NCBI RefSeq assembly: GCF_904846695.1
Contig: NZ_CAJHBR010000004.1
Span: 111,199-175,198, forward strand
DNA length: 64,000 nucleotides
Direction of reading: 5' to 3'
Source: Psychrobacter urativorans
GTDB taxonomy: Bacteria > Pseudomonadota > Gammaproteobacteria > Pseudomonadales > Moraxellaceae
Made by a program: the position numbers and the translations under genes. This document shows, piece by piece, positions 1 through 9,097 of the stretch. Below the pieces are notes generated by a model. It saw only the letters and a program-made list of their open reading frames with translations, had not been told where the DNA came from and did no database searches. Each line of letters opens with the position of its first letter. The first letter of the stretch is position 1.

Positions 1-751
1 CAGCACCTATATTAAAGGATTCGTCGCCCCATAGTGGCGGGAAGACAATGTCACCACGGCTGTCTTTTATCCCTTCACCGTTGTCACCATGACAAGTAGC
101 ACACTGAGCATAATAGATCTGCTCACCATGTATAGGGTCTGGAATCAATGACTCATCTACCTTACCAGCATTATTAATAGCAACCTTTTGCGTCTTAGGC
201 GTTTTCTGCGCTAACCATTCCATATAAGCCAAGATGGCGAGCATCTCCTCTGATTCAGGTTGCAGAGGCTTCCCATTCATTGAACGCTGGAAACAACCAT
301 TGATGCGTTGGGTTAAATCAATCTCTTTACCAGCTCGAGGCATCACGCGCGGGTAGAAGTTGGCACTATTAATATAAGGGTCGCCAAGAGGAATTTTACC
401 TTGCGCAATGTGGCAGCTATTACAGTTCATTTCAGCGCCAACGTGATCAGGCAACAGACGCTTAGTTTCGTTTAACAAGCGTTTACCATAGATAATCTGC
501 TGAGCATTAGGCTCATCGGCAATAGAAGTATCTTGTGGTAGCACATAAGTACCAATATCTTGGTTAGCATCGTCAGCGGTTACTAGCTGGTACTCAACTG
601 GGTTACGCTCGGCAGGTTCGGGCTGCGAGCAACCGCTGGCAGTCAGGGCTATAAGAGCAGCAGCTAATAGGCCAGCGTTCAAATGATGAAGAGTGGCTTT
701 ACTACAGTCAGTAGCAGCAATATTAGGCAAGTTACGTGAGTGCTTTTTCAT
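1..751 (-). CDS. tsdA: TsdA-type diheme cytochrome c lipoprotein (C-terminus outside window)
   Basis: About 250 residues are visible from ATG 751; the rest lies beyond the left edge. A basic N-terminus and hydrophobic stretch end in TASGC (Cys about 41), a lipobox, so the protein is probably an exported lipoprotein. Two haem sites are visible, CNSCH (about 110-114) and CATCH (about 217-221). Between them lies INGCFQRSMNG with Cys about 153, 39 residues after the first haem histidine. In TsdA thiosulfate dehydrogenase/tetrathionate reductase a Cys in this region is the unusual second ligand of haem 1. The start ATG overlaps the stop of the upstream triheme cytochrome by one base (TAATG), indicating translational coupling. 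The divergent neighbour is a TtrS-like sensor, which fits sulfur-oxyanion metabolism. Family assignment is by motif memory; the direction of the reaction in vivo is not known. Confidence 0.7.
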   Translation of the reverse strand, partial: MKKHSRNLPNIAATDCSKATLHHLNAGLLAAALIALTASGCSQPEPAERNPVEYQLVTADDANQDIGTYVLPQDTSIADEPNAQQIIYGKRLLNETKRLLPDHVGAEMNCNSCHIAQGKIPLGDPYINSANFYPRVMPRAGKEIDLTQRINGCFQRSMNGKPLQPESEEMLAILAYMEWLAQKTPKTQKVAINNAGKVDESLIPDPIHGEQIYYAQCATCHGDNGEGIKDSRGDIVFPPLWGDESFNIGA

Positions 752-2178
752 TATTTTGCTCCTTTTGCAGCAGCATCAAGGCTTAGATCTGGGGCAATGT
801 CTGTACCTGTTTTTGGCTTCTTGGCAAGGAAAGCTCGCATTTTTACTACATCAGTAACGCTGATGTCTGGTGCTTGGTTGCTCCAACTATTACGCACATA
901 GTTAACCACTTCTGCAATGTCAGCATCGGCTAAATTAGTGAACTCTGGCATAGTAAATGCCATACGGTCATGCGGTGTATCGGGCATGCGGCCACCACCT
1001 AGAGTTATTTGCAGCACAGAGTCAGCATTTCTAGCGAATACCGCACTATTGCCATCGAGCGCTGGGAAGATGCGTGGTACGCCTTTACCGTCAGCACGGT
1101 GACAGACAGTGCAATACTCAACATAGAGTAGAGCGCCACGTGAGTCATAGTTACCCGCCAATAGCTTTTCGGTAGTAACGTCCTTTTTGATAGGTAGCGT
1201 TACCTCCTTATTAGGAGCAGGAGACAAGGTTTTTAGATACGATGACATAGCATTCAAATCATTATCAGTCATGTATTGAGTACTGTGCTCAACCACTTCA
1301 GCCATAGCACCAAAGGCGGCTGTAGTATCGGTACGACCGGTTTTGAAAAATAGATTTAAATCAGCGACATTCCAAGTACCTAGACCGCGATGCTCACCGC
1401 GAATACTTTTTGCCCGCCAGCCATCGATAACGGCACCGCTTAAGTACTCTGCAGAGTCAGCGTTGGTCAAGGCAATCTCTTGGAAGCCAATACCGCGTTC
1501 TGTATGGCAAGAGCCGCAGTGACCAGGACCTTCAACTAAGTATTGACCACGAGCTAAGACCACATCATCAGTTTCAGCAACGAAGTCACGCTTAGGGTCA
1601 AATAAGAGTTGCCAATAAGCCAAAGGCCAGCGCCAATTGGCAACGGGTGGTAGTTCACTTTTGATATTTGGCTCATTTACGGCTTTTACTTCGGACATAA
1701 AGTAGGCGTACATCGCTGCCATATCTTCATCAGGCATAATTTGATAAGAAGGGTAAGGCATAGCAGGATATAAAGCTTTATTACCAGGGGCTACACCGTG
1801 TTTGACGGCATTAGTGAAGTCAACAAGGCTATAATTACCGATACCAGTGTCTTTATCTGGAGTAATATTAGTCGAATAAATTGCCCCAAGTGGCGTTAGC
1901 ATCGGTAAGCCACCAGCGTAGTCTTTACCACCTAGCGTAGTATGACAAGCGACACAGTCAGCCGTACGTGCCACGTATTCACCCTGCTTAATCAACGCCG
2001 GATCCTTTACATCGACAGCAATAGTATTGCTTGTCGTACGCATATTTGGTAAAAGCTGTCCAATAATAAACGCTACTGCTAAGCCGATAATTGCGATCAT
2101 CAGGATAATGAATGGCCATTTCTTCGCCAGCCCCTGTCTCATAAGCCAATCCTCTGTAATAATATGTTTTTCTAGCAT
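751..2178 (-). CDS. Membrane-anchored triheme cytochrome c (alcohol-dehydrogenase cytochrome subunit type)
   Basis: 475 residues. An uncleaved membrane helix at about 21-44 anchors a periplasmic part with three class I cytochrome c domains: CVACH (75-79), CGSCH (221-225) and CTVCH (356-360). The layout and the STNITPDKDTGIG-type segment after haem 1 match the triheme cytochrome subunits of periplasmic alcohol and gluconate dehydrogenases, which pass electrons to ubiquinone or a terminal oxidase. No dehydrogenase subunit is adjacent. Instead it is followed, with a one-base overlap, by the TsdA-like diheme protein, so it probably exchanges electrons with that enzyme (inference). It is clearly paralogous to the triheme cytochrome at 52764-54173. 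Confidence 0.8.
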   Translation of the reverse strand: MLEKHIITEDWLMRQGLAKKWPFIILMIAIIGLAVAFIIGQLLPNMRTTSNTIAVDVKDPALIKQGEYVARTADCVACHTTLGGKDYAGGLPMLTPLGAIYSTNITPDKDTGIGNYSLVDFTNAVKHGVAPGNKALYPAMPYPSYQIMPDEDMAAMYAYFMSEVKAVNEPNIKSELPPVANWRWPLAYWQLLFDPKRDFVAETDDVVLARGQYLVEGPGHCGSCHTERGIGFQEIALTNADSAEYLSGAVIDGWRAKSIRGEHRGLGTWNVADLNLFFKTGRTDTTAAFGAMAEVVEHSTQYMTDNDLNAMSSYLKTLSPAPNKEVTLPIKKDVTTEKLLAGNYDSRGALLYVEYCTVCHRADGKGVPRIFPALDGNSAVFARNADSVLQITLGGGRMPDTPHDRMAFTMPEFTNLADADIAEVVNYVRNSWSNQAPDISVTDVVKMRAFLAKKPKTGTDIAPDLSLDAAAKGAK

Positions 2179-2570
2179 GATAATCGCTTACTAGTTAACG
2201 ATTACCATACTGGGTGTGATACGGGTTGTTAGAGCGGTTTACTGCAAATATTTTCTAGTCAACATCTAATCAATACTTTTTATAATTAAGCTTTGCTAAA
2301 TAAAACTGTACTGTTGCTATTTAGTATAGATTAGCTAACAGAAGAGTGATATTGTGGAAAACCACATTATTTGTAGGGCTATATTTTTATAAGGAATTTT
2401 CTTTAGGTTTGCCCCAAAATGGTCTATAAAAACCAGCGCTAAAGAATGACGAATAGCGAAAAAGGGTGAAAAACAGCGGCAAAAAATGGTGAATAAAAAT
2501 GACTTAGCGCTTGTTTATAACCCTAATATTTGCAGTCCATTGAACAAGTGATGTTTTGAAATAGTGAGTA
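2179..2570. promoter_or_regulatory. Divergent intergenic region between cytochrome operon and sensor kinase
   Basis: 392 bases without a credible ORF separate the minus-strand cytochrome pair from the plus-strand two-component genes, so it must hold promoters for both. It is very A+T rich. I see no unambiguous operator; the A-rich part at about 2400-2510 is the obvious place to look for a binding site of the adjacent response regulator. Confidence 0.4.
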
Positions 2571-4871
2571 ATGATGCATATTGAGGACTACGGGCAACGG
2601 CCCAACTTATCAAGCAGAGTGAAGATCTTTAGGGCAACATCTGCCCCGGCTATTGATATGAATGCCGTGAGCGCTATGGCGTCGTTGTTGGCGATTGGTT
2701 TTTCAGTAATTGCTTTTTATGTGACTGCTATGTCCATTATGTCAACGCTTGCTGTTTTAGCGCTAATGCCTACGCATAAGGCCAATGCCCAGACTTATTA
2801 CTTAGGAGTGTTAGCACCGCAAGGAGAAGCGGCCGCTCAACAGCGTTGGCAGCCTTGGTTGGACAGTGTTAATGCTAACTTAGCAGATGACACCTTAGTG
2901 TTAGTACCATTAGCGCTTGAGAATTGGCAGCAGCAAATAGAAGCGCAGCAATTCGCCATGGTATTAGGCCCACAAGTACAGCTGATAAAAATGGATACCT
3001 TAGGATGGCGTTGGCTAGCTACTTTACAAAACTATAGTGCAACCGCTAAGCCCACAATATTTAGGATGGCTGATGTCAAACAGTCTGATTTTCAGACTTA
3101 TGAACAATATAAGTTATATAAGCAGCTGCAAGCTGAGTTGGCACTAAGCGAAGGAGTCGAAGGGCAACCATTAGCTAATGAGACTAGTGCTACTGAGCAA
3201 ATTGCTAGCGCATTATGGGTGGCTAGAGACAGTAATATTGAGCAAATAAAAGATCTTCAACAGCGTAAAATAGCGGCGGTCACCGCTGATGCTTTTGGTG
3301 GTTATTTACTCATAGCCCATTTATTACAAGACAATGGACTATCAGCAAATGATTATCAGGTGCAGTTCGTTGGTTATCCTATTGAGCTGACTTTATATAG
3401 GCTTGCTAGTGGCGCAGTAGATGCGGCCATAGCACCCTTATGTTTGATGGAGCAGATGAACCGTCAGGGCAAAATCAATTTGGCCCAATACCGACTCCTT
3501 AATCCGGTAGCAACAAGTTCTAACTGTCAGTCTTCTACCAAAATTTATCCCAACTGGACTTTAGCCGCGACAGCGCAAGCCCCAGCGTCCTTAGTAGAAC
3601 AGATCAATCAGCAGTTATTTGCTGTACAGCTGTCCAGTAAGGCTAATGACAATACTAATGCTGGTGGCAATACTAATGCCGGTGGCAATACCCAAAGTAA
3701 TACTGAGAGCAGTGCATTACGTTGGTTACCACCAGAGTCTAGTATCGAGGCTGAGCGTATCTTATATGAGTTAGGTCGTCACCCCTCACAGCAGACGCTA
3801 GGCGCACAAGTGCTGGATTGGATACAATCGCATCGCTGGTGGATGAGCGTTATAGTTTTTATCGTTTTGATATCGATGATCAATTACGCTTGGATGAGCT
3901 GGCTGGCATGGCGTCGTCGGCAACAGTTAATCAAGCAGAATCGTCTAATTAGTGATTATGATCAGCAGCTGCGGCGCTCAGAGCGTTTTGCAGTTATTGG
4001 AGAGATGAGCGGGGCTATCGCTCATGAAATTAACCAGCCGTTAGCCACTATTCAAAACTATGCACAAGGCTTACTAATCCGTAGTCAAAACTCAAACTCT
4101 TATCAAGAAATATCAGCAGAACAAATACTAGCAGAGCGGGTAGCTGAAAGACAAGTGTCAGAAAAAGCCTTACAACAGATTGTCAGCGAGACTGAGCGCG
4201 TCGCCGCAGTGATCACTAATATTCGACGTTGGGCAGGGCGCTCAACGACTGATGAAACCAAGGTCAATATTGCCGAGACTTATCAGCAGTGCATCACTCT
4301 TATGGGAGATAAGGCTATAGGTATTAGCTTTGGCTATGCTAGCAACTATCAGTATTTGCAATTGCCCAGCTTAGTACTCGATCAGCTATTGATCAATGTC
4401 ATGCTTAATGCGCAGCAACAAGGGGCCAAGCATATAATGCTGCGTTGTCAGAAGGTATTCTATAAAGAGCTAAGTTGGTTGGCTTTAATCCTCTCTGATG
4501 ACGGTGGCGGCTTTGACCAAGATCGTTTGACGGCTAAGCAGCCCACTACTATGAGTAGTCAGCAGCCACACTATGCCGCGCCCTCAAGTAAAGCGGAAGG
4601 TCTAGGGTTAGGGTTAATGATTTGTCAGCGCTTATGTAAGTCGCTTGGTGGTATGATGCAGCTAAGGAATACTGATAGCCAGCAAGAACTTGCTGATATG
4701 CAAAAATTAGCTATTCATTATCAACTGCATCTTAAACATCCTTCATTAAATCGACAAATACAGCTGAGTAAAGCGATTGATGGCTCGTCCTTAAATAACC
4801 AAGTCGGGGCGCAAGTTAAGATATATCTACCATTGAACTTGGTGAGAGATAATCAAAATATAACCGACTAA
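2571..4871 (+). CDS. TtrS-type sensor histidine kinase with periplasmic substrate-binding domain
   Basis: 766 residues. A long N-terminal leader includes a hydrophobic segment (about 38-66). A PhnD/TtrS-like periplasmic binding domain follows (about 75-390), then a membrane helix (about 423-442), a short coiled linker, a HisKA domain with the H-box AHEINQPL, and a HATPase domain with DDGGGFD and a GLGLGL G2 box. Phosphonate-binding-type sensor plus histidine kinase is the TtrS architecture, which in enterics senses tetrathionate. The domain contains a small NTNAGG repeat near 3655-3690 that looks like a flexible linker. The response regulator gene follows after 94 bases. The true start is uncertain because an internal Met nearer the hydrophobic segment is possible. 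The ligand is inferred from the TsdA-like neighbour, not shown. Confidence 0.75.
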   Translation: MMHIEDYGQRPNLSSRVKIFRATSAPAIDMNAVSAMASLLAIGFSVIAFYVTAMSIMSTLAVLALMPTHKANAQTYYLGVLAPQGEAAAQQRWQPWLDSVNANLADDTLVLVPLALENWQQQIEAQQFAMVLGPQVQLIKMDTLGWRWLATLQNYSATAKPTIFRMADVKQSDFQTYEQYKLYKQLQAELALSEGVEGQPLANETSATEQIASALWVARDSNIEQIKDLQQRKIAAVTADAFGGYLLIAHLLQDNGLSANDYQVQFVGYPIELTLYRLASGAVDAAIAPLCLMEQMNRQGKINLAQYRLLNPVATSSNCQSSTKIYPNWTLAATAQAPASLVEQINQQLFAVQLSSKANDNTNAGGNTNAGGNTQSNTESSALRWLPPESSIEAERILYELGRHPSQQTLGAQVLDWIQSHRWWMSVIVFIVLISMINYAWMSWLAWRRRQQLIKQNRLISDYDQQLRRSERFAVIGEMSGAIAHEINQPLATIQNYAQGLLIRSQNSNSYQEISAEQILAERVAERQVSEKALQQIVSETERVAAVITNIRRWAGRSTTDETKVNIAETYQQCITLMGDKAIGISFGYASNYQYLQLPSLVLDQLLINVMLNAQQQGAKHIMLRCQKVFYKELSWLALILSDDGGGFDQDRLTAKQPTTMSSQQPHYAAPSSKAEGLGLGLMICQRLCKSLGGMMQLRNTDSQQELADMQKLAIHYQLHLKHPSLNRQIQLSKAIDGSSLNNQVGAQVKIYLPLNLVRDNQNITD

Positions 4872-4965
4872 AAGTACTCCCTTACAAAATACTATCTAAG
4901 AAATTGCTCCTATTAAAAACATTACCCTTATTGAAAATATTAATATAAAAAGTAACAGGTAGCCT

Positions 4966-5622
4966 ATGACTTCTTTGCCTACGCCAAGCGACCCGCCTGA
5001 TCCTTTGACGGGCGATGATAGATTTTATGATGAGCAGCTGCTGATTCATATTATTGATGACGAGGAGAGTGTGCGTACTTCTTGCGAGTTTTTGTTGAGC
5101 AGTCTAGGGTTAGTGACCCAACTATGGGCGAGCGCAGTGACGTTTTTGGCTGAAGTAGATATTTATAGTCCTGCGGTCGTTATCAGTGATTTAATGCTGC
5201 CTGATATGAGTGGGCAGGAGCTACAAGCTCATCTTAATAATAAAAAAAGTCCTATAGCTTTGATTGCTCTAACGGGCAATGGTGAAATTAGCGATGCAGT
5301 AATGATGTTGAAAGAGGGGGCGGCAGATTATTTAGAAAAGCCTATTAATAGCCGTCGTTTGCAAGAAGCACTGGCCAGTGCGCAAGCCTTGACCTGCAAA
5401 CGTGCCAAGCTTTATTATATTCGTAAGCTCTATACTCAGCTGACTGATAAAGAGAAACAAGTCGCCAATGAGCTTATGCAAGGTAATTTAAATAAAATAA
5501 TTGCTGATCATCTAGATATAGCAGTACGCACAGTAGAAGTGCATCGCTCACAAGTAATGAAGAAGATGGAAGCGCAGCACGTTAGTGAGTTAATTCAAAA
5601 GTTGGCACTATTGGATTTGTAA
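4966..5622 (+). CDS. TtrR/FixJ-type response regulator with LuxR HTH
   Basis: 218 residues. The receiver domain (about 25-140) shows the acidic pocket in IIDDEES, the phosphoacceptor Asp in VVISDLMLPDMSG and the conserved Lys in YLEKPI. A C-terminal LuxR/FixJ helix-turn-helix follows (about 150-215, with KIIADHLDIAVRTVEVHRS). Receiver-LuxR regulators of this type pair with TtrS/FixL-like kinases. The gene lies directly downstream of the kinase and probably shares its mRNA. Likely targets are the divergent cytochrome genes (inference). It ends before a bidirectional terminator. Confidence 0.85.
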   Translation: MTSLPTPSDPPDPLTGDDRFYDEQLLIHIIDDEESVRTSCEFLLSSLGLVTQLWASAVTFLAEVDIYSPAVVISDLMLPDMSGQELQAHLNNKKSPIALIALTGNGEISDAVMMLKEGAADYLEKPINSRRLQEALASAQALTCKRAKLYYIRKLYTQLTDKEKQVANELMQGNLNKIIADHLDIAVRTVEVHRSQVMKKMEAQHVSELIQKLALLDL

Positions 5623-5706
5623 TTGCTGCTTGCTGTTTGCTAGTAAATACAAAAAACCTAAATATAAATAGTTATACCTTTTATATTTAATATGACTGGC
5701 AAATAA

Positions 5707-5738
5707 AAAGCCCATTTTCAATTTAGAAATGGGCTTTT
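5707..5738. terminator. Bidirectional intrinsic terminator
   Basis: A perfect 12-bp inverted repeat (AAAAGCCCATTT / AAATGGGCTTTT) lies between two convergent genes, the response regulator and the ABC ATPase. The A/T ends give a U-tract in either direction, so it can serve both transcripts. Confidence 0.9.
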
Positions 5739-5763
5739 GGTTAAGCGGATTATTGGGCTAGAT

Positions 5764-6558
5764 CTAGCTCAATATCAAACTATCATCTTCTACTTTTTCA
5801 CCACGGGTTTGCTCAAACATATCGAGCAAATCGTGGACAGTCATCCCTTGGCGAGCATTTCCTGCCACATCCAAAACCACTTGTCCTTGGTGTAGCATCA
5901 CCGTTCTAGTACCATGTGCTAAGGCTTGCTGCATAGAGTGGGTGACCATCATTGTCGTCAGCTTATTGTCAGTTACGATCTTGTCGGTCAGCTCTAATAC
6001 AAAAGCAGCAGTCTTAGGATCAAGAGCCGCAGTATGCTCATCGAGTAATAGGATCTTTGAGGGTTGTAAAGAGGCCATCAATAGGCTGACTGCTTGACGT
6101 TGACCACCAGAGAGTAAGCCCATACGATCGGTCAGACGGTTTTCAAGTCCCAGTTTCAATACTGAGAGCTTTTCTTTAAATAGCTCACGGTTAGTGGCGT
6201 TAAGAGCGAAGCTTAGCCCACGTTTGCCACCGCGTTTATAGGCCAAAGCCATGTTTTCTTCAATAGTTAGCGCTTCACAAGTTCCAGCCATGGGGTCTTG
6301 AAACACGCGAGCCACCCAATGAGCACGTTGATGAGCACTCTTTTTGGTCACATCAAAGCCATTGAGTAAAATGGAGCCACTATCTACCCGTGTAGTACCG
6401 CTGACCGCATTCAAAAACGTCGATTTACCAGCACCATTAGTTCCAATGACGGTGACAAATTCGCCATCAGCAATATTTAAGTTGATACCGCGTAACGCAG
6501 GGTTTTCAATAGGTGTGCCTGGATTAAAGGTCAAGCGCAAATCTGTAGCTTGCATCAT
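5764..6558 (-). CDS. ABC transporter ATP-binding protein
   Basis: 264 residues, a normal ABC ATPase length. Walker A is GTNGAGKST, the signature is LSGGQRQAV and Walker B is ILLLDEHTAALD with an unusual His after the catalytic Glu. It would energise the permease encoded 59 bases upstream. The set matches the COG1101/COG4120/COG2984 importers (TrpXYZ-like and related). These carry amino-acid-like or unknown small molecules, so the substrate is not assigned. Confidence 0.85.
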   Translation of the reverse strand: MMQATDLRLTFNPGTPIENPALRGINLNIADGEFVTVIGTNGAGKSTFLNAVSGTTRVDSGSILLNGFDVTKKSAHQRAHWVARVFQDPMAGTCEALTIEENMALAYKRGGKRGLSFALNATNRELFKEKLSVLKLGLENRLTDRMGLLSGGQRQAVSLLMASLQPSKILLLDEHTAALDPKTAAFVLELTDKIVTDNKLTTMMVTHSMQQALAHGTRTVMLHQGQVVLDVAGNARQGMTVHDLLDMFEQTRGEKVEDDSLILS

Positions 6559-6617
6559 AATCGTGATTCCTTCTACTTGCTTATATACAGTGGCTAATAG
6601 GCTAAAATGGATAGATG

Positions 6618-7517
6618 CTAAGCCCGAAGTTTGCGACTCAAAAATTTATTTTTAGCTTTGGGTAATACTAAAGCAATGACCACCAATAGGGCAGTAATCA
6701 AGTTTAAGTCTTGTGGTCCAAAGCCAATACTGCGTAGAGTATCACTTGATAGCGCCACTTGAATAAATAGCTTATAGAGTATCGCGCCAACGATAACCGC
6801 TAAAGTAATCAACCAAATACGTTTGGCTGGAATGATAGTCTCGCCAATGATAACCGCGGCTAAACCGATGACGATAGTACCAATACCTATAGAGATATCT
6901 GCACCACCTTGCGTCTGTACAAACAGCGCACCCGCCAAGGCAATCAAGCCATTCGATACTGCCATACCAGTGATAGTCATCCACGAGGTATTGATACCTT
7001 GAGCTTGTGCCATGCGCAAATTGGAGCCAGTAGCCCGCATAGATAGACCGGTTTCTGTACTATAAAACCAATCTAAAAACAGCTTAGCGATGATGATTAC
7101 TGCGCCGATAATCACACAGCGCATCCAATAGCCATTGCCATCGGTGACCAATGAGCTAAATACCGTATTCTCACCCAATAGCGGTAAGTTTGGCGCACCC
7201 ATGATACGTAGATTGACTGAATAGAGGGCGACCATTACCAAGATACTGGCTAGCAACTGTAGAATACCCAGCTTGACATGTAGCCAAGCAGTGACGATAC
7301 CAGCAACAGAACCAGCGAGCATGCCAAGAGCACAAGCCAACCAAGGATTGATTCCAGCAACGATGGAAATACCCGCAACTGCGCCGCCTAATGGAAAACT
7401 ACCATCAGCAGTTAAGTCGGGGAAGTCTAAGGTTCTAAAGGAGATCAGCACACCTAGTGCTACTAAACCATAGATTAGGCCACTTTCAAGCGCGCCAAAA
7501 AAAGCAATTAAAGACAT
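6618..7517 (-). CDS. ABC transporter permease (COG4120 type)
   Basis: 299 residues with about eight hydrophobic segments and no soluble domain, the shape of a LivH-like single-gene permease. It contains the conserved GLIYGLVALGVLISF opening and a SMRATGSN loop that should contact the ATPase. It precedes its ATPase in the same operon. A terminator-like hairpin at 7674-7700 separates it from the binding-protein genes, so the membrane components may have their own promoter or depend on read-through. Confidence 0.85.
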   Translation of the reverse strand: MSLIAFFGALESGLIYGLVALGVLISFRTLDFPDLTADGSFPLGGAVAGISIVAGINPWLACALGMLAGSVAGIVTAWLHVKLGILQLLASILVMVALYSVNLRIMGAPNLPLLGENTVFSSLVTDGNGYWMRCVIIGAVIIIAKLFLDWFYSTETGLSMRATGSNLRMAQAQGINTSWMTITGMAVSNGLIALAGALFVQTQGGADISIGIGTIVIGLAAVIIGETIIPAKRIWLITLAVIVGAILYKLFIQVALSSDTLRSIGFGPQDLNLITALLVVIALVLPKAKNKFLSRKLRA

Positions 7518-7981
7518 AAGGAATCAATAAGTCATAGCTACAAGCTACTGAACACTCTCAGTAGCGATTGAGCGGTAAGTTTAACAGATCAGACAATCTG
7601 CAGTTATAGTGAACCAAAACAGTTTACAGTGAGGAATTAACATAAATTTTCAGTTTTAAACCTTAAAAAACAAGCCCAGTCTATTAAAGGATAGCTGGGC
7701 GGCTTCTATATTTTGTGAACTATATTATAACGCTAAAATAGATAATGATAAGAGTAAATATTATCCCTTTTAGGGCAATTAACCGTTAATAGTCGATAAT
7801 GACTGGTTAGTGCTATTACTAGAGCTATTAGCTGCTAGTAACAGCAAGGCGTGGATTGAAAGCGGTTAAACAACTACCTCTAACTTTAAGCTTGCAGCAG
7901 TAACCTTTTCAAGGGCACTACTATCATAACTCGGCCCACGCCTCTTCTATTAATTACTACTCAGGCAGTAATGACGGTGAG
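7518..7981. other. 464-base gap inside ABC transporter cluster
   Basis: No credible ORF. It contains the minus-strand terminator at 7674-7700. The rest (7701-7981) is A+T rich with several short inverted repeats and could be a leader or the 3' end of the binding-protein mRNA. No known riboswitch was recognised. Confidence 0.4.
7665..7700 (-). terminator. Intrinsic terminator between binding-protein and permease genes
   Basis: Inverted repeat GCCCAG...CTGGGC (7674-7700) with an inner CTAT/ATAG extension; on the minus strand it is followed by a U-rich tract (complement of 7665-7670). It would end transcripts of the two substrate-binding genes before the permease. Confidence 0.75.
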
Positions 7982-9010
7982 CTATTTTACTACTTCTTTA
8001 GCTTTGTCGATGACCGCTTGTGGCAAAGTAATACCTTGCTCAGTAGCATGTTTTGGACTGACGTATAAGTTAAGCGCTTGCGGCGTATAAACAGCGATTT
8101 CACCTGGTTTTTCACCCTTTAAAATACGCGCTACAATTTTGCCTGTTTCGCGACCTAGAGCATAGTAATCAACCCCTAAAGCAGCAATAGCACCACGCTC
8201 AACAGAACTAGTATCCGAGGCAATCAATGGAATTTTGCTTTCTTTAGCTACTTGATATAAAGACTCATAAGCCGAAACCACGTTATTATCCGTTGAAGTA
8301 TAAATCATATCGACTTTACCTTCTAAACTACGAGCAGCCATAGCAATATCAGTACTGCGCTGAGCAGGAGCTTCTAATACATTGATACCGAGCGGCGTAA
8401 GCTTCTCTTTAAGATTCTTTAAGATAATCGTTGAGTTGACTTCACCTGGGCTATAAACATAACCGACATTCTTAAGACTTGGGATAATTTGGCGCATCAA
8501 TTCGATCTGTGGCTCATAAGGAAGCGCATCAGAACCACCAGTAACGTTAGTGCCAGAACCGTCAAGCTTAGAGACTAGTTTAGCTTCTACTGGATCGGTA
8601 ACGGCTGAGAATACTAAGGGAATGGTGCTAGTAGCAGCGGCTACTGACTGTGCTGACGGGGTACCAATAGCGACGATAACATCTGCCTGATCTGCGACAA
8701 ACTGCTTAGCAATCTGACCTGCAGTGGCGGTATTGCCTTGCGCACTTTGGAAGTTAACCTTTAAGTTTTCGCCCTCTTTAAAGCCAGCTTCTTTTAACTC
8801 ATCAATAACGCCTTTGCGCACTTCATCGAGTGCTGGATGCTCAACGATAGCAGTAATGGCTACTGTTTTCATAGCTAGGCTAGTGTCAGCACTTGCGGCG
8901 CCATCGGCACTCTTAGCATCCTCTTTTGGTGCTTGGTTGCAGCCCGTCAAGATAGCAGTACAAACACCGCCCAATAATAAAGCTTTCGCAAAACGATTCT
9001 GATAGAACAT
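7982..9010 (-). CDS. ABC transporter substrate-binding lipoprotein (COG2984), paralog 1
   Basis: 342 residues. The signal peptide ends in a lipobox, ILTGC, near residue 24, so it should be anchored on the periplasmic side. The rest is a type I periplasmic binding protein of the ABC_sub_bind family (TrpX-like) with the typical VNFQSAQGN, IVAIGTPSAQ and YTSTDNNVVSA segments. A good Shine-Dalgarno (AGGAG) precedes ATG 9010. It is a close paralog of the next gene upstream, only 87 bases away. It supplies ligand to the permease/ATPase pair downstream; the ligand is unknown. Confidence 0.85.
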   Translation of the reverse strand: MFYQNRFAKALLLGGVCTAILTGCNQAPKEDAKSADGAASADTSLAMKTVAITAIVEHPALDEVRKGVIDELKEAGFKEGENLKVNFQSAQGNTATAGQIAKQFVADQADVIVAIGTPSAQSVAAATSTIPLVFSAVTDPVEAKLVSKLDGSGTNVTGGSDALPYEPQIELMRQIIPSLKNVGYVYSPGEVNSTIILKNLKEKLTPLGINVLEAPAQRSTDIAMAARSLEGKVDMIYTSTDNNVVSAYESLYQVAKESKIPLIASDTSSVERGAIAALGVDYYALGRETGKIVARILKGEKPGEIAVYTPQALNLYVSPKHATEQGITLPQAVIDKAKEVVK

Positions 9011-9097
9011 GGGTGTTACTCCTAAAATAATAGTGTATCCATACGATAAATGAAAAAGCGCTAAACTCTAAAAGAGGATTACGGTAACTCCTAGCTG

